A DNA stretch of 64,000 bases. It comes from Candidatus Helarchaeota archaeon (GTDB taxonomy: Archaea; Asgardarchaeota; Lokiarchaeia; Helarchaeales; RDOG01). Positions 42,422 to 52,148 of the stretch are shown here, piece by piece (position 1 is the first letter of the stretch; each line of letters opens with the position of its first letter). Below the pieces are notes generated by a model. The model had not been told where the DNA came from. It ran no database searches and worked only from the letters and a program-made list of their open reading frames with translations. Made by a program: the position numbers and the translations under genes. Location: positions 591,536 to 655,535 of the forward strand of contig JAHPZH010000001.1 in the NCBI GenBank assembly GCA_019058315.1, given 5' to 3'.

Positions 42422-43198
42422 TTGAAAGAATTAATTTTAATAAAAATAGGAGGGGCTTTAATTACAGATAAAAACCAAGAAACTCCTACTGCCAACTTGA
42501 CTAATCTCCGTAGGATCGTGGAGGAAATTAAGGAGGGGTTCGATCCAAATGTTAATAATTTAGTTCTAATTCATGGAGCAGGGTCATATGGTCACCCCAT
42601 AGTGAAATCCACTGGAATAGATAAAGGAATAAAGAATGATAAGCAAGTTTTAGCATTTGCTAAAACACAAAAGCTCCAAAATGAATTAAACGCAATCGTT
42701 TGTGAAGAATTAGAATCTATAGGCTTACCCGCTATACCATTTCAACCCTCCGCTTCAGCTGTTATGAAAAGCGGAAAATTAATTTCTCTAAACGTCAGTT
42801 TAATAAAAAATTTACTAAATCTCTCATTAATCCCAGTTTTATATGGTGTTCCCGCATATGATGTGGTTCAAGGTTGTTCTATTTTATCGGGAGACCAAAT
42901 AATTACATATTTAGCAAAAAATCTTGAACCAAAGAGAATTATTCTTGCCACAAATGTTCCTGGTGTATTAAATAAAAAAAATGAGGTTATTAAGCGAATT
43001 GATAAAAGTAATTTTGAAACCATAAGACCTCTTTTAGAAAATGTAACAATACCTGATGTAACTAGAGGGATGTTAGGTAAAGTCGAAGAACTTTTACAAA
43101 TTAAAAATATTGCCTCGGAAATTATCGGGGGAGAACCTGGAACTATAAAAAAAGCTTTAAAGGGTGAGAAGGGATTAGGAACTATAATAATTGGATGA
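42422..43198 (+). CDS. ipk: Isopentenyl phosphate kinase
   Basis: IPK phosphorylates isopentenyl phosphate to the diphosphate, the last step of the archaeal mevalonate pathways. The 258-residue amino acid kinase fold protein has LIKIGGALITDK, the diagnostic LIHGAGSYGHPIV with the catalytic His, and NVPGVLNKKNEVI. The frame is open to an ATG at 42395 inside ubiX; the TTG at 42422 gives the usual N-terminus (MKELILIKIGG) and I prefer it. The neighbours UbiX, UbiD-like and AcnX are the other special enzymes of this branch. Confidence 0.93.
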   Translation: MKELILIKIGGALITDKNQETPTANLTNLRRIVEEIKEGFDPNVNNLVLIHGAGSYGHPIVKSTGIDKGIKNDKQVLAFAKTQKLQNELNAIVCEELESIGLPAIPFQPSASAVMKSGKLISLNVSLIKNLLNLSLIPVLYGVPAYDVVQGCSILSGDQIITYLAKNLEPKRIILATNVPGVLNKKNEVIKRIDKSNFETIRPLLENVTIPDVTRGMLGKVEELLQIKNIASEIIGGEPGTIKKALKGEKGLGTIIIG

Positions 43199-43210
43199 GG
43201 AAGTGTTTTT

Positions 43211-44101
43211 TTGCCAAGTAAAGAACTTGAAAAAATTATCAATATGATTAAGTCCCGTGAGCTCGCAGAAGATCGCACAATGGAAGAAATGAGAGCGGAT
43301 TCGGAAGAATGGGCACAACAATTCCCAGTTGCTTCTAATACTGATTGTAAACCAATAAAAGTGGGAAATATTGATGCTGAATGGGTAATAAATTCTAATG
43401 CGAAGGATGATAGGGTGGTGTTATTCCTTCATGGAGGTGGGTATTTATTAGGTTCTATAAATACTCATAGGGCTTTAGCTTCGGACATCTCTAAATCCTC
43501 CGAAGCACAAGTATTACTTATAGCATATAGACTGGCCCCTGAACATCCCTATCCCGCGGCAGTTGAAGATTCTAAAGCTGCATATCGTTGGTTACTAAAA
43601 AAAGGATATGAACCATCTCAAATTGTAGTCGCTGGAGATTCTGCTGGAGGTGGTTTAGCAGTTGCGATTTGTGTTGCATTGAGGGATGAAGGAGTTAAGC
43701 TCCCGGCTGCTATAGTGAGTCTTTCACCATGGATCGATATGGAGGCAATAGGAGAATCTATGACAACTAATGCTGAAATTGATCCGAATGTTCAACGTGA
43801 CCCTCTTATTGAAATGGCAAAAGTATATCTTGGTGGTGCAGATCTTCGAACTCCGTTAGCAAATCCTTTATATGCAGACCTTAAAGGTTTACCACCAATT
43901 CTAATACAGGTAGGAAAACGAGAAACCCTACTTGATGATTCAACTCGTCTTGCTGAAGTAGCAAAAAAAGCAGGTGTAGAAGTAATTTTAGAGCCTTGGG
44001 AAGATATGATACATGTATGGCATAGATATGCTTATATATTACCAGAGGGAAGAGAAGCTATCAAGCGGGTTGGGGACTTCATTCGCCTACATACTGGTTA
44101 A
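43211..44101 (+). CDS. Alpha/beta hydrolase of the HSL-like esterase family
   Basis: The 296-residue enzyme has the HGGG oxyanion motif (LFLHGGGYLLGS), the nucleophile elbow GDSAGGG and a C-terminal Asp/His pair (LLDDSTRLAE, DMIHVWHRY), the triad of hormone-sensitive-lipase-type carboxylesterases. The substrate is unknown. It starts with TTG 13 bases after the IPK stop and sits inside the mevalonate cluster, so co-transcription is likely. The family is common among archaea and no link of it to isoprenoid synthesis is established. Confidence 0.88.
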   Translation: MPSKELEKIINMIKSRELAEDRTMEEMRADSEEWAQQFPVASNTDCKPIKVGNIDAEWVINSNAKDDRVVLFLHGGGYLLGSINTHRALASDISKSSEAQVLLIAYRLAPEHPYPAAVEDSKAAYRWLLKKGYEPSQIVVAGDSAGGGLAVAICVALRDEGVKLPAAIVSLSPWIDMEAIGESMTTNAEIDPNVQRDPLIEMAKVYLGGADLRTPLANPLYADLKGLPPILIQVGKRETLLDDSTRLAEVAKKAGVEVILEPWEDMIHVWHRYAYILPEGREAIKRVGDFIRLHTG

Positions 44102-44162
44102 GTATTTTAATACTTTAGATTATTATTAAAGCAGTTGAAAGATTAATTGAATTTTAGCTAAG

Positions 44163-45434
44163 GTGAAATATTTGAATTTTAGGGAATACCTTAAAACCAT
44201 AAAATTTCGTGAAATCAAGAAGGATATTAATCCCAAATTTGAAATGGCCGCTATCCTCAAAGAATTAGATGGAATACCAGTATATTTTACCAAATTAAAT
44301 GTTGTTGGAAACATTTTTTCAAATTTAGAGCTATTATCTCAGAGTATTGGATTAAAAAAATTTGATGATTGGATCCCAAAACTCATTGAAGCTCAAGCTA
44401 AACCGGGGAAAATAATTGAAAAGGGAACACCTAAAGATATGCATCCCATTGAAATTACTGATCTTCCAGTTTTAACACATTATGAAAATGATGCAGGGGC
44501 GTATATTACCAGTGGTGCAGTGATTGCCCAAAGAGGAGAAAGAAGGAATGCATCTGTCCATAGAATATTAATCATCGATGAAAATACATTGGTTATGAGG
44601 ATTGTAAGACGCCATTTATATGATATATTTGTGGATGCTAAAGAACATGGTGAAAATTTACCTCTTTCTATATGTTTAGGTATTCCTCCTGCTGCACAAA
44701 TTGCCGCTGCAACTTCAATTCCTCCAGATCAATATGAAATGGAATTTGCTGCTGCATTAAATAATGGTAAACTTGAAGTTTTTCAAGGACTCCCAGAAAG
44801 CGAAATAATAATTCGTGGTGAACTTTTACATGATGAAGAAATAGATGAAGGACCTTTTTATGATATTGCTAGTAAATACGACATTGTTAGAAAACAACCA
44901 ACTTTTAAAATAGATTCCATTTTGGCTAAAAAAGATTTTATATATCACGCTTTGCTTCCAGCTTGTAATGATCATCTTTTCCTTATGGGGCTTCCCAGAG
45001 TTCCTTTTATTTATGAAGAAACAAGAAATTCAGGTGTTGATGTTAAAAATGTATATTTGAGCCCTGGAGGCTCTGGATGGCTAAAAGCAATTGTTGCTAT
45101 TAATAAAAAGTCCGAAAATGATGTAAAAAAAGCCGCAGATGCGGTATTAAGAGCTCATAAAAGTGTCAAATATATAATTATTACAGATGATGATATTGAT
45201 ATCACTGATAACCTTCAAGTAGAGAGAGCCGTCACCTTAAATAGCCTTTTTACAAAAAATAATCCATTAATATTAGAAAATGTTTATGGTTCTTCCTTAG
45301 ATCCTCGAGCGAAGGATGACATTGGCTCAAAAATGATCCTCGATGCTACTAAACCTCTCCAAAAAAGAGAATTAAGCTTTGAAAAAGGTGGGATTCCGAT
45401 ATCCCAAAAACGTTTAAAGGAGTTATTAGACTGA
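44163..45434 (+). CDS. UbiD-family decarboxylase, probable anhydromevalonate phosphate decarboxylase
   Basis: The UbiD-family protein of 423 residues carries IAQRGERRNASVHRILIIDE, typical of the prenyl-FMN site, and CLGIPPAAQIAAATS and LPESEIIIRGELLHDEE, including the metal/substrate acidic residues. In the archaeal mevalonate branch, phosphomevalonate is dehydrated to trans-anhydromevalonate 5-phosphate and then decarboxylated to isopentenyl phosphate. Its company (UbiX, IPK, AcnX) makes that the most likely reaction. Start GTG. A role in aromatic acid decarboxylation is less likely here. Confidence 0.88.
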   Translation: MKYLNFREYLKTIKFREIKKDINPKFEMAAILKELDGIPVYFTKLNVVGNIFSNLELLSQSIGLKKFDDWIPKLIEAQAKPGKIIEKGTPKDMHPIEITDLPVLTHYENDAGAYITSGAVIAQRGERRNASVHRILIIDENTLVMRIVRRHLYDIFVDAKEHGENLPLSICLGIPPAAQIAAATSIPPDQYEMEFAAALNNGKLEVFQGLPESEIIIRGELLHDEEIDEGPFYDIASKYDIVRKQPTFKIDSILAKKDFIYHALLPACNDHLFLMGLPRVPFIYEETRNSGVDVKNVYLSPGGSGWLKAIVAINKKSENDVKKAADAVLRAHKSVKYIIITDDDIDITDNLQVERAVTLNSLFTKNNPLILENVYGSSLDPRAKDDIGSKMILDATKPLQKRELSFEKGGIPISQKRLKELLD

Positions 45435-45436
45435 GT

Positions 45437-46879
45437 TTGAAAATTTATACAAAACAATCAATCTCCTTACTTGACGGAATAGACCGCAAAACTGGAATTA
45501 TTACCCAGAAGGGTCATGAATTAGAGGGTAAATGTATTGCTAATTCTGTGTTAAGGTTTCCAAAAAGTACCGGATCTACAGTTGGAGTTAGCACATTATT
45601 AGAATTAAAAGAGAATTCTGTTGCTCCAAAAAAAATAATCTTAGGTAAACCAGATTCAAATGTTATTGCAGGTTGTATTTTAGCTGAAATACCAATTGAG
45701 GTTGAAGGAATTAAAATAAAAAAATTAACTGAAAGAGAATTGGGTAAAATACAGCATTTACCAAAATATTTGCAAGATATTTTAATAAAAGAAGCAGAAA
45801 TTTCTGGGGCTGAAGGATTTATTCAAATAGATAGTGTTCAAATAGCTGGAGTATCATATAAAACTGTTGGAGAAGGTGGTCTAAAAGCTATAAAATACTT
45901 GACTGATAAAGGTGACAAAGTTAAAGTTCCTACTACTTTAAATCCTTCCGGAATGGATTTAGAAGAGTGGAAAGAACAAGGAATTTCAGCTAATTTTGCA
46001 GAAAAACAGCTTGAAATAATTAATGCATTTAAAAAAATTGGAGCAATTCCAACTGCATCCTGTATACCTTATAGTTTAGGAAATTTTGCTCCATCTGGTA
46101 GACATATTGCATTTGGTGAAAGTTCCGCAGTAAATTATGCAAATTCAGTTCTAGGATGCAAAACAAACCGTGAGAATTCGGTTAAGACTATTATTTCTGC
46201 ACTTTCAGGGTATACTTTGAATAATGGTATGCATTTATCTGAGAATAGAAAACCAGATTGTGAAATTCATGTCAAATGTGAGTTAAATAGTTTTTCTGAT
46301 TATGGTGCTTTGGGTTATTATGCAGGGGAAAATTCAGAAATACCATATTTTACCGGGATTTCTCCTAATTTATGGGAATTAAAAGCTATATCAGCAGCCA
46401 GTGCTGCAGTAGGTTCAGTATCCCTGTTTTTTGTAGAAGGAATGATCTCTACGGATGAAAATAATATTAAAAAGAAAATTAATTTTGGAAAGAAGGATTT
46501 AAATTCGATTTATAAAAAATTAAATACAACAGATAAAACTCCTGATTTAATTACCGTAGGTTGTCCACATTACGATATGTTTGAAATTAATATGGTTGCA
46601 CGTTTATTAGAAGATCGAAGATTAAGAATTCCTTTTTGGATTATGACTGCGAATTTGTTTAAAGAACAAGCAAGACAACTTGGTTTTAAGAAAATAATTG
46701 AGAAAGCAGGTGCAAAATTATACTCTGATACATGTATGGTTGTTGCACCAATAGAAGATCTTGGTTTTAAAATAACTGCAACAAACTCCGCAAAAGCCGC
46801 AAAATATTTACCTTCTTTTTGTAAGCAAGAGGTAATTTTTAAACCTTTAGAAATATTAATTGAGCTTGCTTGTTCATAA
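45437..46879 (+). CDS. Aconitase X (fused small and large domains), probable phosphomevalonate dehydratase
   Basis: The 480-residue protein joins the swivelling AcnX small domain (about 1-110: IANSVLRFPKSTGSTVGVST, then ILAEIPIEVEG) to the large DUF521 domain (about 115-480: VPTTLNPSGMDLEEW, SCIPYSLGNFAPSGRHIAFG, ESSAVNYANSVLGCKTNREN, with iron-sulfur cysteines). In described archaeal phosphomevalonate dehydratases the two parts are separate subunits, so a fusion is noteworthy. The start lies two bases after the UbiD-like stop, in one operon with it. With that protein, UbiX and IPK it would complete the late archaeal mevalonate pathway. Confidence 0.85.
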   Translation: MKIYTKQSISLLDGIDRKTGIITQKGHELEGKCIANSVLRFPKSTGSTVGVSTLLELKENSVAPKKIILGKPDSNVIAGCILAEIPIEVEGIKIKKLTERELGKIQHLPKYLQDILIKEAEISGAEGFIQIDSVQIAGVSYKTVGEGGLKAIKYLTDKGDKVKVPTTLNPSGMDLEEWKEQGISANFAEKQLEIINAFKKIGAIPTASCIPYSLGNFAPSGRHIAFGESSAVNYANSVLGCKTNRENSVKTIISALSGYTLNNGMHLSENRKPDCEIHVKCELNSFSDYGALGYYAGENSEIPYFTGISPNLWELKAISAASAAVGSVSLFFVEGMISTDENNIKKKINFGKKDLNSIYKKLNTTDKTPDLITVGCPHYDMFEINMVARLLEDRRLRIPFWIMTANLFKEQARQLGFKKIIEKAGAKLYSDTCMVVAPIEDLGFKITATNSAKAAKYLPSFCKQEVIFKPLEILIELACS

Positions 46880-46888
46880 AAATTTAAC

Positions 46889-47359
46889 TTAATCAACATC
46901 AACTGGTATCTTACACTTATTACATCTTTTAGCTCCACGAAATAACTTATTACCGCATTCTGGGCAAATATATCTTTTTTCTTCTTCTTCAACCCATTTT
47001 TCAGTTCCAAGCTCTCGCCATTGTGGGATAGCACGCTGAATAACTTTTTTTCCTACTGGAATTGGGAAATTATTTATCATTTTACAAGGCCAATCATCGC
47101 ATTGATGGCAACCTTCAATCCCTTTTTTTATTGTACAATCTTTAATTGGGCAGGTTTTACAAACGCTAAAAACAACCCCATCCGAAAAACAACCTGTACA
47201 TTGGATCTCATCTGGACTTGATGTAAAGGGATAAACCTTTACTAATAATTTTTTAAATTTTGGATTATTATCTCTATGTGCAATATAAATGGCACAAACT
47301 CCGCAATATAAACCACATGGAGCTAATAATTCTTTTTTTACTTCTGTCATTTTTATCAT
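46889..47359 (-). CDS. DUF3795-family Cys-rich protein
   Basis: This protein of 156 residues is rich in Cys. LLAPCGLYCGVCAIYIA at the N-terminus and CTGCFSDGVVFSVCKTCPIKDC mark the DUF3795 family, and a C-terminal zinc ribbon (YICPECGNKLFRGAKRCNKC) is added. It probably binds several metal ions or an iron-sulfur cluster; no reaction is known. Two Met codons near the 5' end leave the start uncertain by three codons. The stop is convergent with the AcnX gene, ten bases apart. Confidence 0.8.
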   Translation of the reverse strand: MIKMTEVKKELLAPCGLYCGVCAIYIAHRDNNPKFKKLLVKVYPFTSSPDEIQCTGCFSDGVVFSVCKTCPIKDCTIKKGIEGCHQCDDWPCKMINNFPIPVGKKVIQRAIPQWRELGTEKWVEEEEKRYICPECGNKLFRGAKRCNKCKIPVDVD

Positions 47360-47456
47360 TTTACCTTTTTAAATTAATTATTTGAATTTTTTTTAGAAAT
47401 TTATTAATTCAAAAAAATATATATAATACTGCAAATAGAATAAAGGAGTGCTTCTT

Positions 47457-48323
47457 TTGAGATTAGGTGCCCATATGCCAATTGGTGGTGGAATCTATAA
47501 AAGTATTGAAAGAGGAGAAGGAATAGGTTGTGAATCTATTCAGATCTTTACGAAATCAAACAGGCAATGGACTGCAAAACCACTCAAAAAAGAGGACATT
47601 GAAAAATTCATAGAAACGAAGAAGAAATATGAATCAAAAATTTTTCCAATCTTTGCTCACACTAGTTATCTAATTAATCTTGCCTCCCCTGAAAAGGAAA
47701 CTTATGATAAATCCTTTAATGCAATGCTTATTGAATTAGAGAGAGCAGAAGCGTTAGAATTATCTTATTTAGTGTATCATCCAGGTTCACATCTTGATAA
47801 AAAAAATCCTAAGACTGGTTCAGAAAAAGGCATTAAACGAATTGCGAAAGCCATCAATGAATTACATGAGAAGACAGAAGGGTATAAAGTAATGATTTGC
47901 CTTGAAACAATGGCTGGTCAAGGTACAAATATTGGTAGGAAATTTGAGGATTTAGCTCAAATAATTAAATTAATTACCGACGATTCTCGAATAGGTGTCT
48001 GTTATGATACCTGTCATTCATTCGCCGCTGGGTATGATATTCGAACTGAAAAAGCTTATAATAAAACATTTGAAGAATTTGAAAGCGTTATAGGTTTTGA
48101 TAGGCTTATAGTCTTTCATATAAATGATTCTGTGGGTGAATTAAATCGTCGTAAAGATCGACATGAACATATAGGTAAAGGTAAAATAGGAAAAGCAGGT
48201 TTTAAACTCCTTCTTAATGATTCAAGGTTCAAAGATCTTGGTGGCACATTAGAAACACCAAAGGGAAAAGAATTAGCTGAAGATGTTGAGAATTTAAAAG
48301 TTTTAAGAAGTCTCTATGATTAA
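47457..48323 (+). CDS. nfo: Endonuclease IV (AP endonuclease)
   Basis: Endonuclease IV cleaves DNA at abasic sites in base excision repair. The 288-residue TIM-barrel protein has the three-zinc-site motifs (VYHPGSH, CLETMAGQG, GVCYDTCHSFAAGYD, VFHINDS and a late RHEHIGKG). The frame is open to a GTG at 47448. The TTG at 47457 gives MRLGAHMPIGGG, the usual N-terminus of the family. It is separated from the DUF3795 gene by divergent promoters. Confidence 0.94.
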   Translation: MRLGAHMPIGGGIYKSIERGEGIGCESIQIFTKSNRQWTAKPLKKEDIEKFIETKKKYESKIFPIFAHTSYLINLASPEKETYDKSFNAMLIELERAEALELSYLVYHPGSHLDKKNPKTGSEKGIKRIAKAINELHEKTEGYKVMICLETMAGQGTNIGRKFEDLAQIIKLITDDSRIGVCYDTCHSFAAGYDIRTEKAYNKTFEEFESVIGFDRLIVFHINDSVGELNRRKDRHEHIGKGKIGKAGFKLLLNDSRFKDLGGTLETPKGKELAEDVENLKVLRSLYD

Positions 48324-48332
48324 GATCTAAAT

Positions 48333-49562
48333 TTAATTTGTGTATTGCTTAATTTTTTTAGTTATTTCATCAATTTCTCTTTCAAAGTTTTCAAAATCAG
48401 CTAATTTTAACCCGGGCATTTTCATTTGTGTTCTTAAGTATTCTATTTCTTTAATAAAACCATCTATTATTCTTTTTTTACAGAAAGCAACAACTGCTTG
48501 TGTCCCCCTTGAATATGCATCTTTGTCCTCCTGATATGAAAAATGATAAGATGATATGTTAAAAATTTTTAAATTAATTAGATTCTCTAAACCTTCAAGC
48601 TTTTTAATATTCTTATTATTAAAGACTCTTAATTCTTGTAATTGAGAAAGCTTTCCTAATCCTTCTAATTTAATAAGTTTATTATTATCCAGAGATAATT
48701 TCTCTAGTTGGGAAAGCTCATCTAATCCTTCAATTTTTGAGATCTTATTATTATTTAAATTTATATCTAATAACTGGGCAAGTTTATCTAGATTTTCTAA
48801 ATTACTTATCTTATTTGAAGAGAGATTTAATTCTTTTAACTGTGTTAATTTCTCTAATCCTTCAATTTTAATAATTTTATTCGCAGAAAGGTTTAAAGTC
48901 TGCAATTGGGAAAGTTTACCTAATCTTTCAATCTTTACGAGTTTATTTTTTCTAATATTTAGCTCTTCTATTTGTATAAGGTCATCTAATTCTTGTATCT
49001 GTGTAATTTGGTTATAATCAATGCTAAGCTTTTTCAATTGAGAGAGATTCTTTAATCCCTCTATTTTAATAATTTTATTTCTTCCAAGATCTAATTCTTG
49101 CAATTGAGGAAGGTTTTCAAGTCCCTCTATCTTTTTTATTTGATTAGTACTAAGATCTAGTATTTTTAATTGTTTTAGATTCTCTAATCCTTCTATTTTC
49201 GAAATTTTATTATTTTTAAGGATCAATTCTTGTAATTGAGAAAGATTTTCTAACCCTTCTAGCTTTTTTATATAATTATTTTTCAGTTCTATTCTTTTTA
49301 AATTGGTTAAATCTTCTAAATTTTCCATATTATCCAAATAATCATTTGTGGCTCTTAATTCTTGTAAATTTTTAAGATTTACAATTAATTTAGGAAGACC
49401 TTTGCCGCTAACGTTTATTCTAGTAAAAGTCGGAAATTTTAGGCTCGTAACATGCCCCTTTTTATCAATTTTATAACTTCTGGTTTTTACATATTTGTTT
49501 TTCTCAAATTCGGAAATTGTTTTTTTTTCTCCTGAATCCTTGATTTTATCGATTTTTTTCAT
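48333..49562 (-). CDS. SDS22-type leucine-rich repeat protein (second gene of pair)
   Basis: This 409-residue cytosolic protein is made of about eleven 22-residue repeats of the SDS22 type (GLENLSQLQELILKNNKISK). There is a basic N-terminal cap and a C-terminal helical stretch shared with its upstream neighbour. Such solenoids bind proteins; eukaryotic SDS22 binds phosphatase 1, but no partner is visible here. The start overlaps the stop of the neighbouring LRR gene by four bases, so the two are co-translated. The last repeats are less regular. Confidence 0.85.
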   Translation of the reverse strand: MKKIDKIKDSGEKKTISEFEKNKYVKTRSYKIDKKGHVTSLKFPTFTRINVSGKGLPKLIVNLKNLQELRATNDYLDNMENLEDLTNLKRIELKNNYIKKLEGLENLSQLQELILKNNKISKIEGLENLKQLKILDLSTNQIKKIEGLENLPQLQELDLGRNKIIKIEGLKNLSQLKKLSIDYNQITQIQELDDLIQIEELNIRKNKLVKIERLGKLSQLQTLNLSANKIIKIEGLEKLTQLKELNLSSNKISNLENLDKLAQLLDINLNNNKISKIEGLDELSQLEKLSLDNNKLIKLEGLGKLSQLQELRVFNNKNIKKLEGLENLINLKIFNISSYHFSYQEDKDAYSRGTQAVVAFCKKRIIDGFIKEIEYLRTQMKMPGLKLADFENFEREIDEITKKIKQYTN

Positions 49563-51106
49563 TTAAATTCCTTAATTTCACTATATATTTTATCAATTTC
49601 TCTTTTCATATATTCATAATCTAATTTTTTCAATCCATTCAAATTAAGTCGTGCTTTTAACTCCTTTAATTTCTCGGTAAGCTCATTTAGTTTTCTTTTT
49701 CTACAATATTCAACAAAAGCCGCAGCTATTTTAAATGTATTATGTATTTTATTAATTTTTTTATTTACTTCTTGATCCTCAGGCGATAATGAATCTGAAG
49801 GAAACCATATATTATTTAATTTAGATAAGTGTTCTAAACCCTCGATCTTTTTAATCGGATTACTTCCAAGTTGAAATTCTACTAATTCAGATAGAGTATC
49901 TAACCCCTCAATTTTTGTGATTTGATTCTTATGAAGCTTTAAATATTTTAATTGAGTAAGGTTTTCTAATCCTTCAATTTTTTTGATCTGATTATGAGCA
50001 AGCTCTAAATTTTTTAATTGCGCTAAATTTTCTAAGCCTTCGATTTTTTGTATCTGATTTCCATGTATATTATCACCAAAATATAATTCTTTTAATTTCT
50101 TAAGGTTATTTAATCCTTCTATTTTTGTAATTTTGTTAGCTTGAAGAGACAATTCTTCTAATTGAGTAAGATTCTCTAAACCTTCCAATTTTTTTATTGA
50201 ATTAAATTCAAGTTTTAAATATTTTAGATTCAATAAATTTTCTAGTCCCTCAATTTTGGTTAATTTATTATGCCAAAGAAATAATTCTTCTAAAAGTGAG
50301 AGGTTTTCTAATCCTTCAATCTTTTTAATATTAGTATATCTGACATCTAAACGTTTTAATTGGCTGAGATTTTCCAAACCCTCTAACTTGTTTATCGGAT
50401 TTTTTCCAATGAATAAATATTCTAATTGTGTTAGGTTTTCCAATCCTTGGATTCTTGAAATTTTATTTTCACCCAACCATAACCTTTTTAATTTTGTGAG
50501 GTTCTCCAAACCTTCTAACTTTGAAAATTTATTCCCTCTAATCCCCAAACCTTCCAAATTTAATAGGTTATTCAACCCTTCAATTTTTTTGATCTGACAA
50601 TCATCAAGATGTAAATTTGTTAATTGGGAAAGGCTATCTAACCCCTCTATTTTCTCAATCTTATTCTCGGAAAGAGATAACGATTGTAATTGAGTTAACT
50701 TATCTAAACCTTCAATCTTTGTAATTTCATTATAATATAAGCTTAAATTCTTTAATTGAGTGAGTTTATCTAATCCTTCAATTTTCTTTATACTCAAATA
50801 GTCTAACTGCAATTCCTCTAATTTTGTTAACCTTTCCAACCCTTGTATTTTTTCAAGATGCCCTACACTTTCAAGCTCACCCTCCCAAAAATCATAAGTA
50901 TCTCCACGAAGGGTTAATCTTTGTAAATTTGAAAAATTTCCGATGATATCCAAACAAATTTTTCCTATTGGGCCTTCTTTCACTTCAATTACAATAACAT
51001 TTCCATTATCGACTTGAAAATTATAGGTTTCTAATTTCATTTCCTTGAGTAATTTTTTCATATCTTCTCTTTCGGTCAAATCCTGAATCTTTTCCAACTT
51101 ATCCAT
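49559..51106 (-). CDS. SDS22-type leucine-rich repeat protein (first gene of pair)
   Basis: The 515-residue protein has about sixteen repeats with the consensus GLENLTQLKxLxLxxNxIxKIE, without signal peptide or membrane segment. The capping N-terminal 60 residues and the C-terminal helix (KLNELTEKLKELKARLNLNG) resemble those of the downstream gene, so the pair arose by duplication. Both may act as one scaffold. Repeats are nearly uniform, suggesting recent expansion. Convergent to none; it is divergent from the phosphoesterase at 51285. Confidence 0.85.
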   Translation of the reverse strand: MDKLEKIQDLTEREDMKKLLKEMKLETYNFQVDNGNVIVIEVKEGPIGKICLDIIGNFSNLQRLTLRGDTYDFWEGELESVGHLEKIQGLERLTKLEELQLDYLSIKKIEGLDKLTQLKNLSLYYNEITKIEGLDKLTQLQSLSLSENKIEKIEGLDSLSQLTNLHLDDCQIKKIEGLNNLLNLEGLGIRGNKFSKLEGLENLTKLKRLWLGENKISRIQGLENLTQLEYLFIGKNPINKLEGLENLSQLKRLDVRYTNIKKIEGLENLSLLEELFLWHNKLTKIEGLENLLNLKYLKLEFNSIKKLEGLENLTQLEELSLQANKITKIEGLNNLKKLKELYFGDNIHGNQIQKIEGLENLAQLKNLELAHNQIKKIEGLENLTQLKYLKLHKNQITKIEGLDTLSELVEFQLGSNPIKKIEGLEHLSKLNNIWFPSDSLSPEDQEVNKKINKIHNTFKIAAAFVEYCRKRKLNELTEKLKELKARLNLNGLKKLDYEYMKREIDKIYSEIKEFK

Positions 51107-51284
51107 TAAATCCGCTCAAATATTACATTTTTCTCTTTTAAATCCCTGATTCTTTTTGCTTTTTTCATTTGAATCATCAAAGTAATGTGTAAAATTCTTT
51201 TTATGTTTTTAATAATTTAATAATTTGAGTAATATAAAATATTAACAAACTTTCCATAAATCTTTCTTAAATAGAGGAAATCGC

Positions 51285-52085
51285 TTGTTAAAAATTGTAT
51301 TTACAACCGATTTGCATGGTAGAAAGTATAAATATAAAAAATTTTTTAACTTAGATGCAAATATTTACATTATTGGAGGAGATTTGCTCTCTATTGGAGG
51401 AAGTTTTACTCAAATTTATCAAAATCAAAAAAAATTTACAGAAGAAGTTATATATAAACTATTAAAAGAAAAAGAAGGATCTTGTGAAATTCTAATAATG
51501 TCTGGTAATAATGACTTACCATTTTTTGAAAATTACATAGAAAAATGGGAAAATGAGGGATTATGTAAACAATTACATGGCAGAAAGTATAATTATGATG
51601 GAATTGAAATAATAGGATTTAAATATGTTCCCCCTACACCCTTTATATTTAAGAACTATGAAAGAGGGGATGAAAGAGATATAGGCCACCAAATCTTAAA
51701 ACCCGTATTATTTGACAGAAATGGGAAATACACAATAATAAATTTTGAAGATTATTTAAAATCAAATAAAACTATTTCTGAATTATTGGAAGAGTTGCCA
51801 AAACCAGCAGACTTTTCTAAAACAATATATATAATGCACACTCCACCATTTAATTGTGATTTGGACAGAGTTCATGATGGAAGGATTGTAGGATCTATTG
51901 ATATTAGGAAATTCATTGAAAAAAATCAACCAAAATTAGTATTATGTGGGCATATTCACGAAAGTAGGGCCCAAACGCGTATTGGAAGTACAATATGTAT
52001 CAATGATGGGCAGATCGGTAACAAACTTCATTATGTAAGTTTTGAAATAAACCGAGGACAAGTAAAAAATATAATTTTGAAATGA
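51285..52085 (+). CDS. Metallophosphoesterase
   Basis: The 266-residue calcineurin-like protein has the metal motifs in order: TTDLHGR, GGDLLSIGG, SGNNDLPFF, a late MHTPPFN and GHIHESRAQ. The fold hydrolyses phosphomonoesters or diesters; the substrate is unknown. The start is TTG, with an AGAGGAAA stretch upstream. It is monocistronic. The short length puts it in the YfcE/MJ-type group rather than the large Mre11 group. Confidence 0.88.
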   Translation: MLKIVFTTDLHGRKYKYKKFFNLDANIYIIGGDLLSIGGSFTQIYQNQKKFTEEVIYKLLKEKEGSCEILIMSGNNDLPFFENYIEKWENEGLCKQLHGRKYNYDGIEIIGFKYVPPTPFIFKNYERGDERDIGHQILKPVLFDRNGKYTIINFEDYLKSNKTISELLEELPKPADFSKTIYIMHTPPFNCDLDRVHDGRIVGSIDIRKFIEKNQPKLVLCGHIHESRAQTRIGSTICINDGQIGNKLHYVSFEINRGQVKNIILK

Positions 52086-52148
52086 ATTACATAATATAAT
52101 TAAAATCTATATCAATTAAAAAAGAAAAAAAGGTATGAGAAATTAAGA

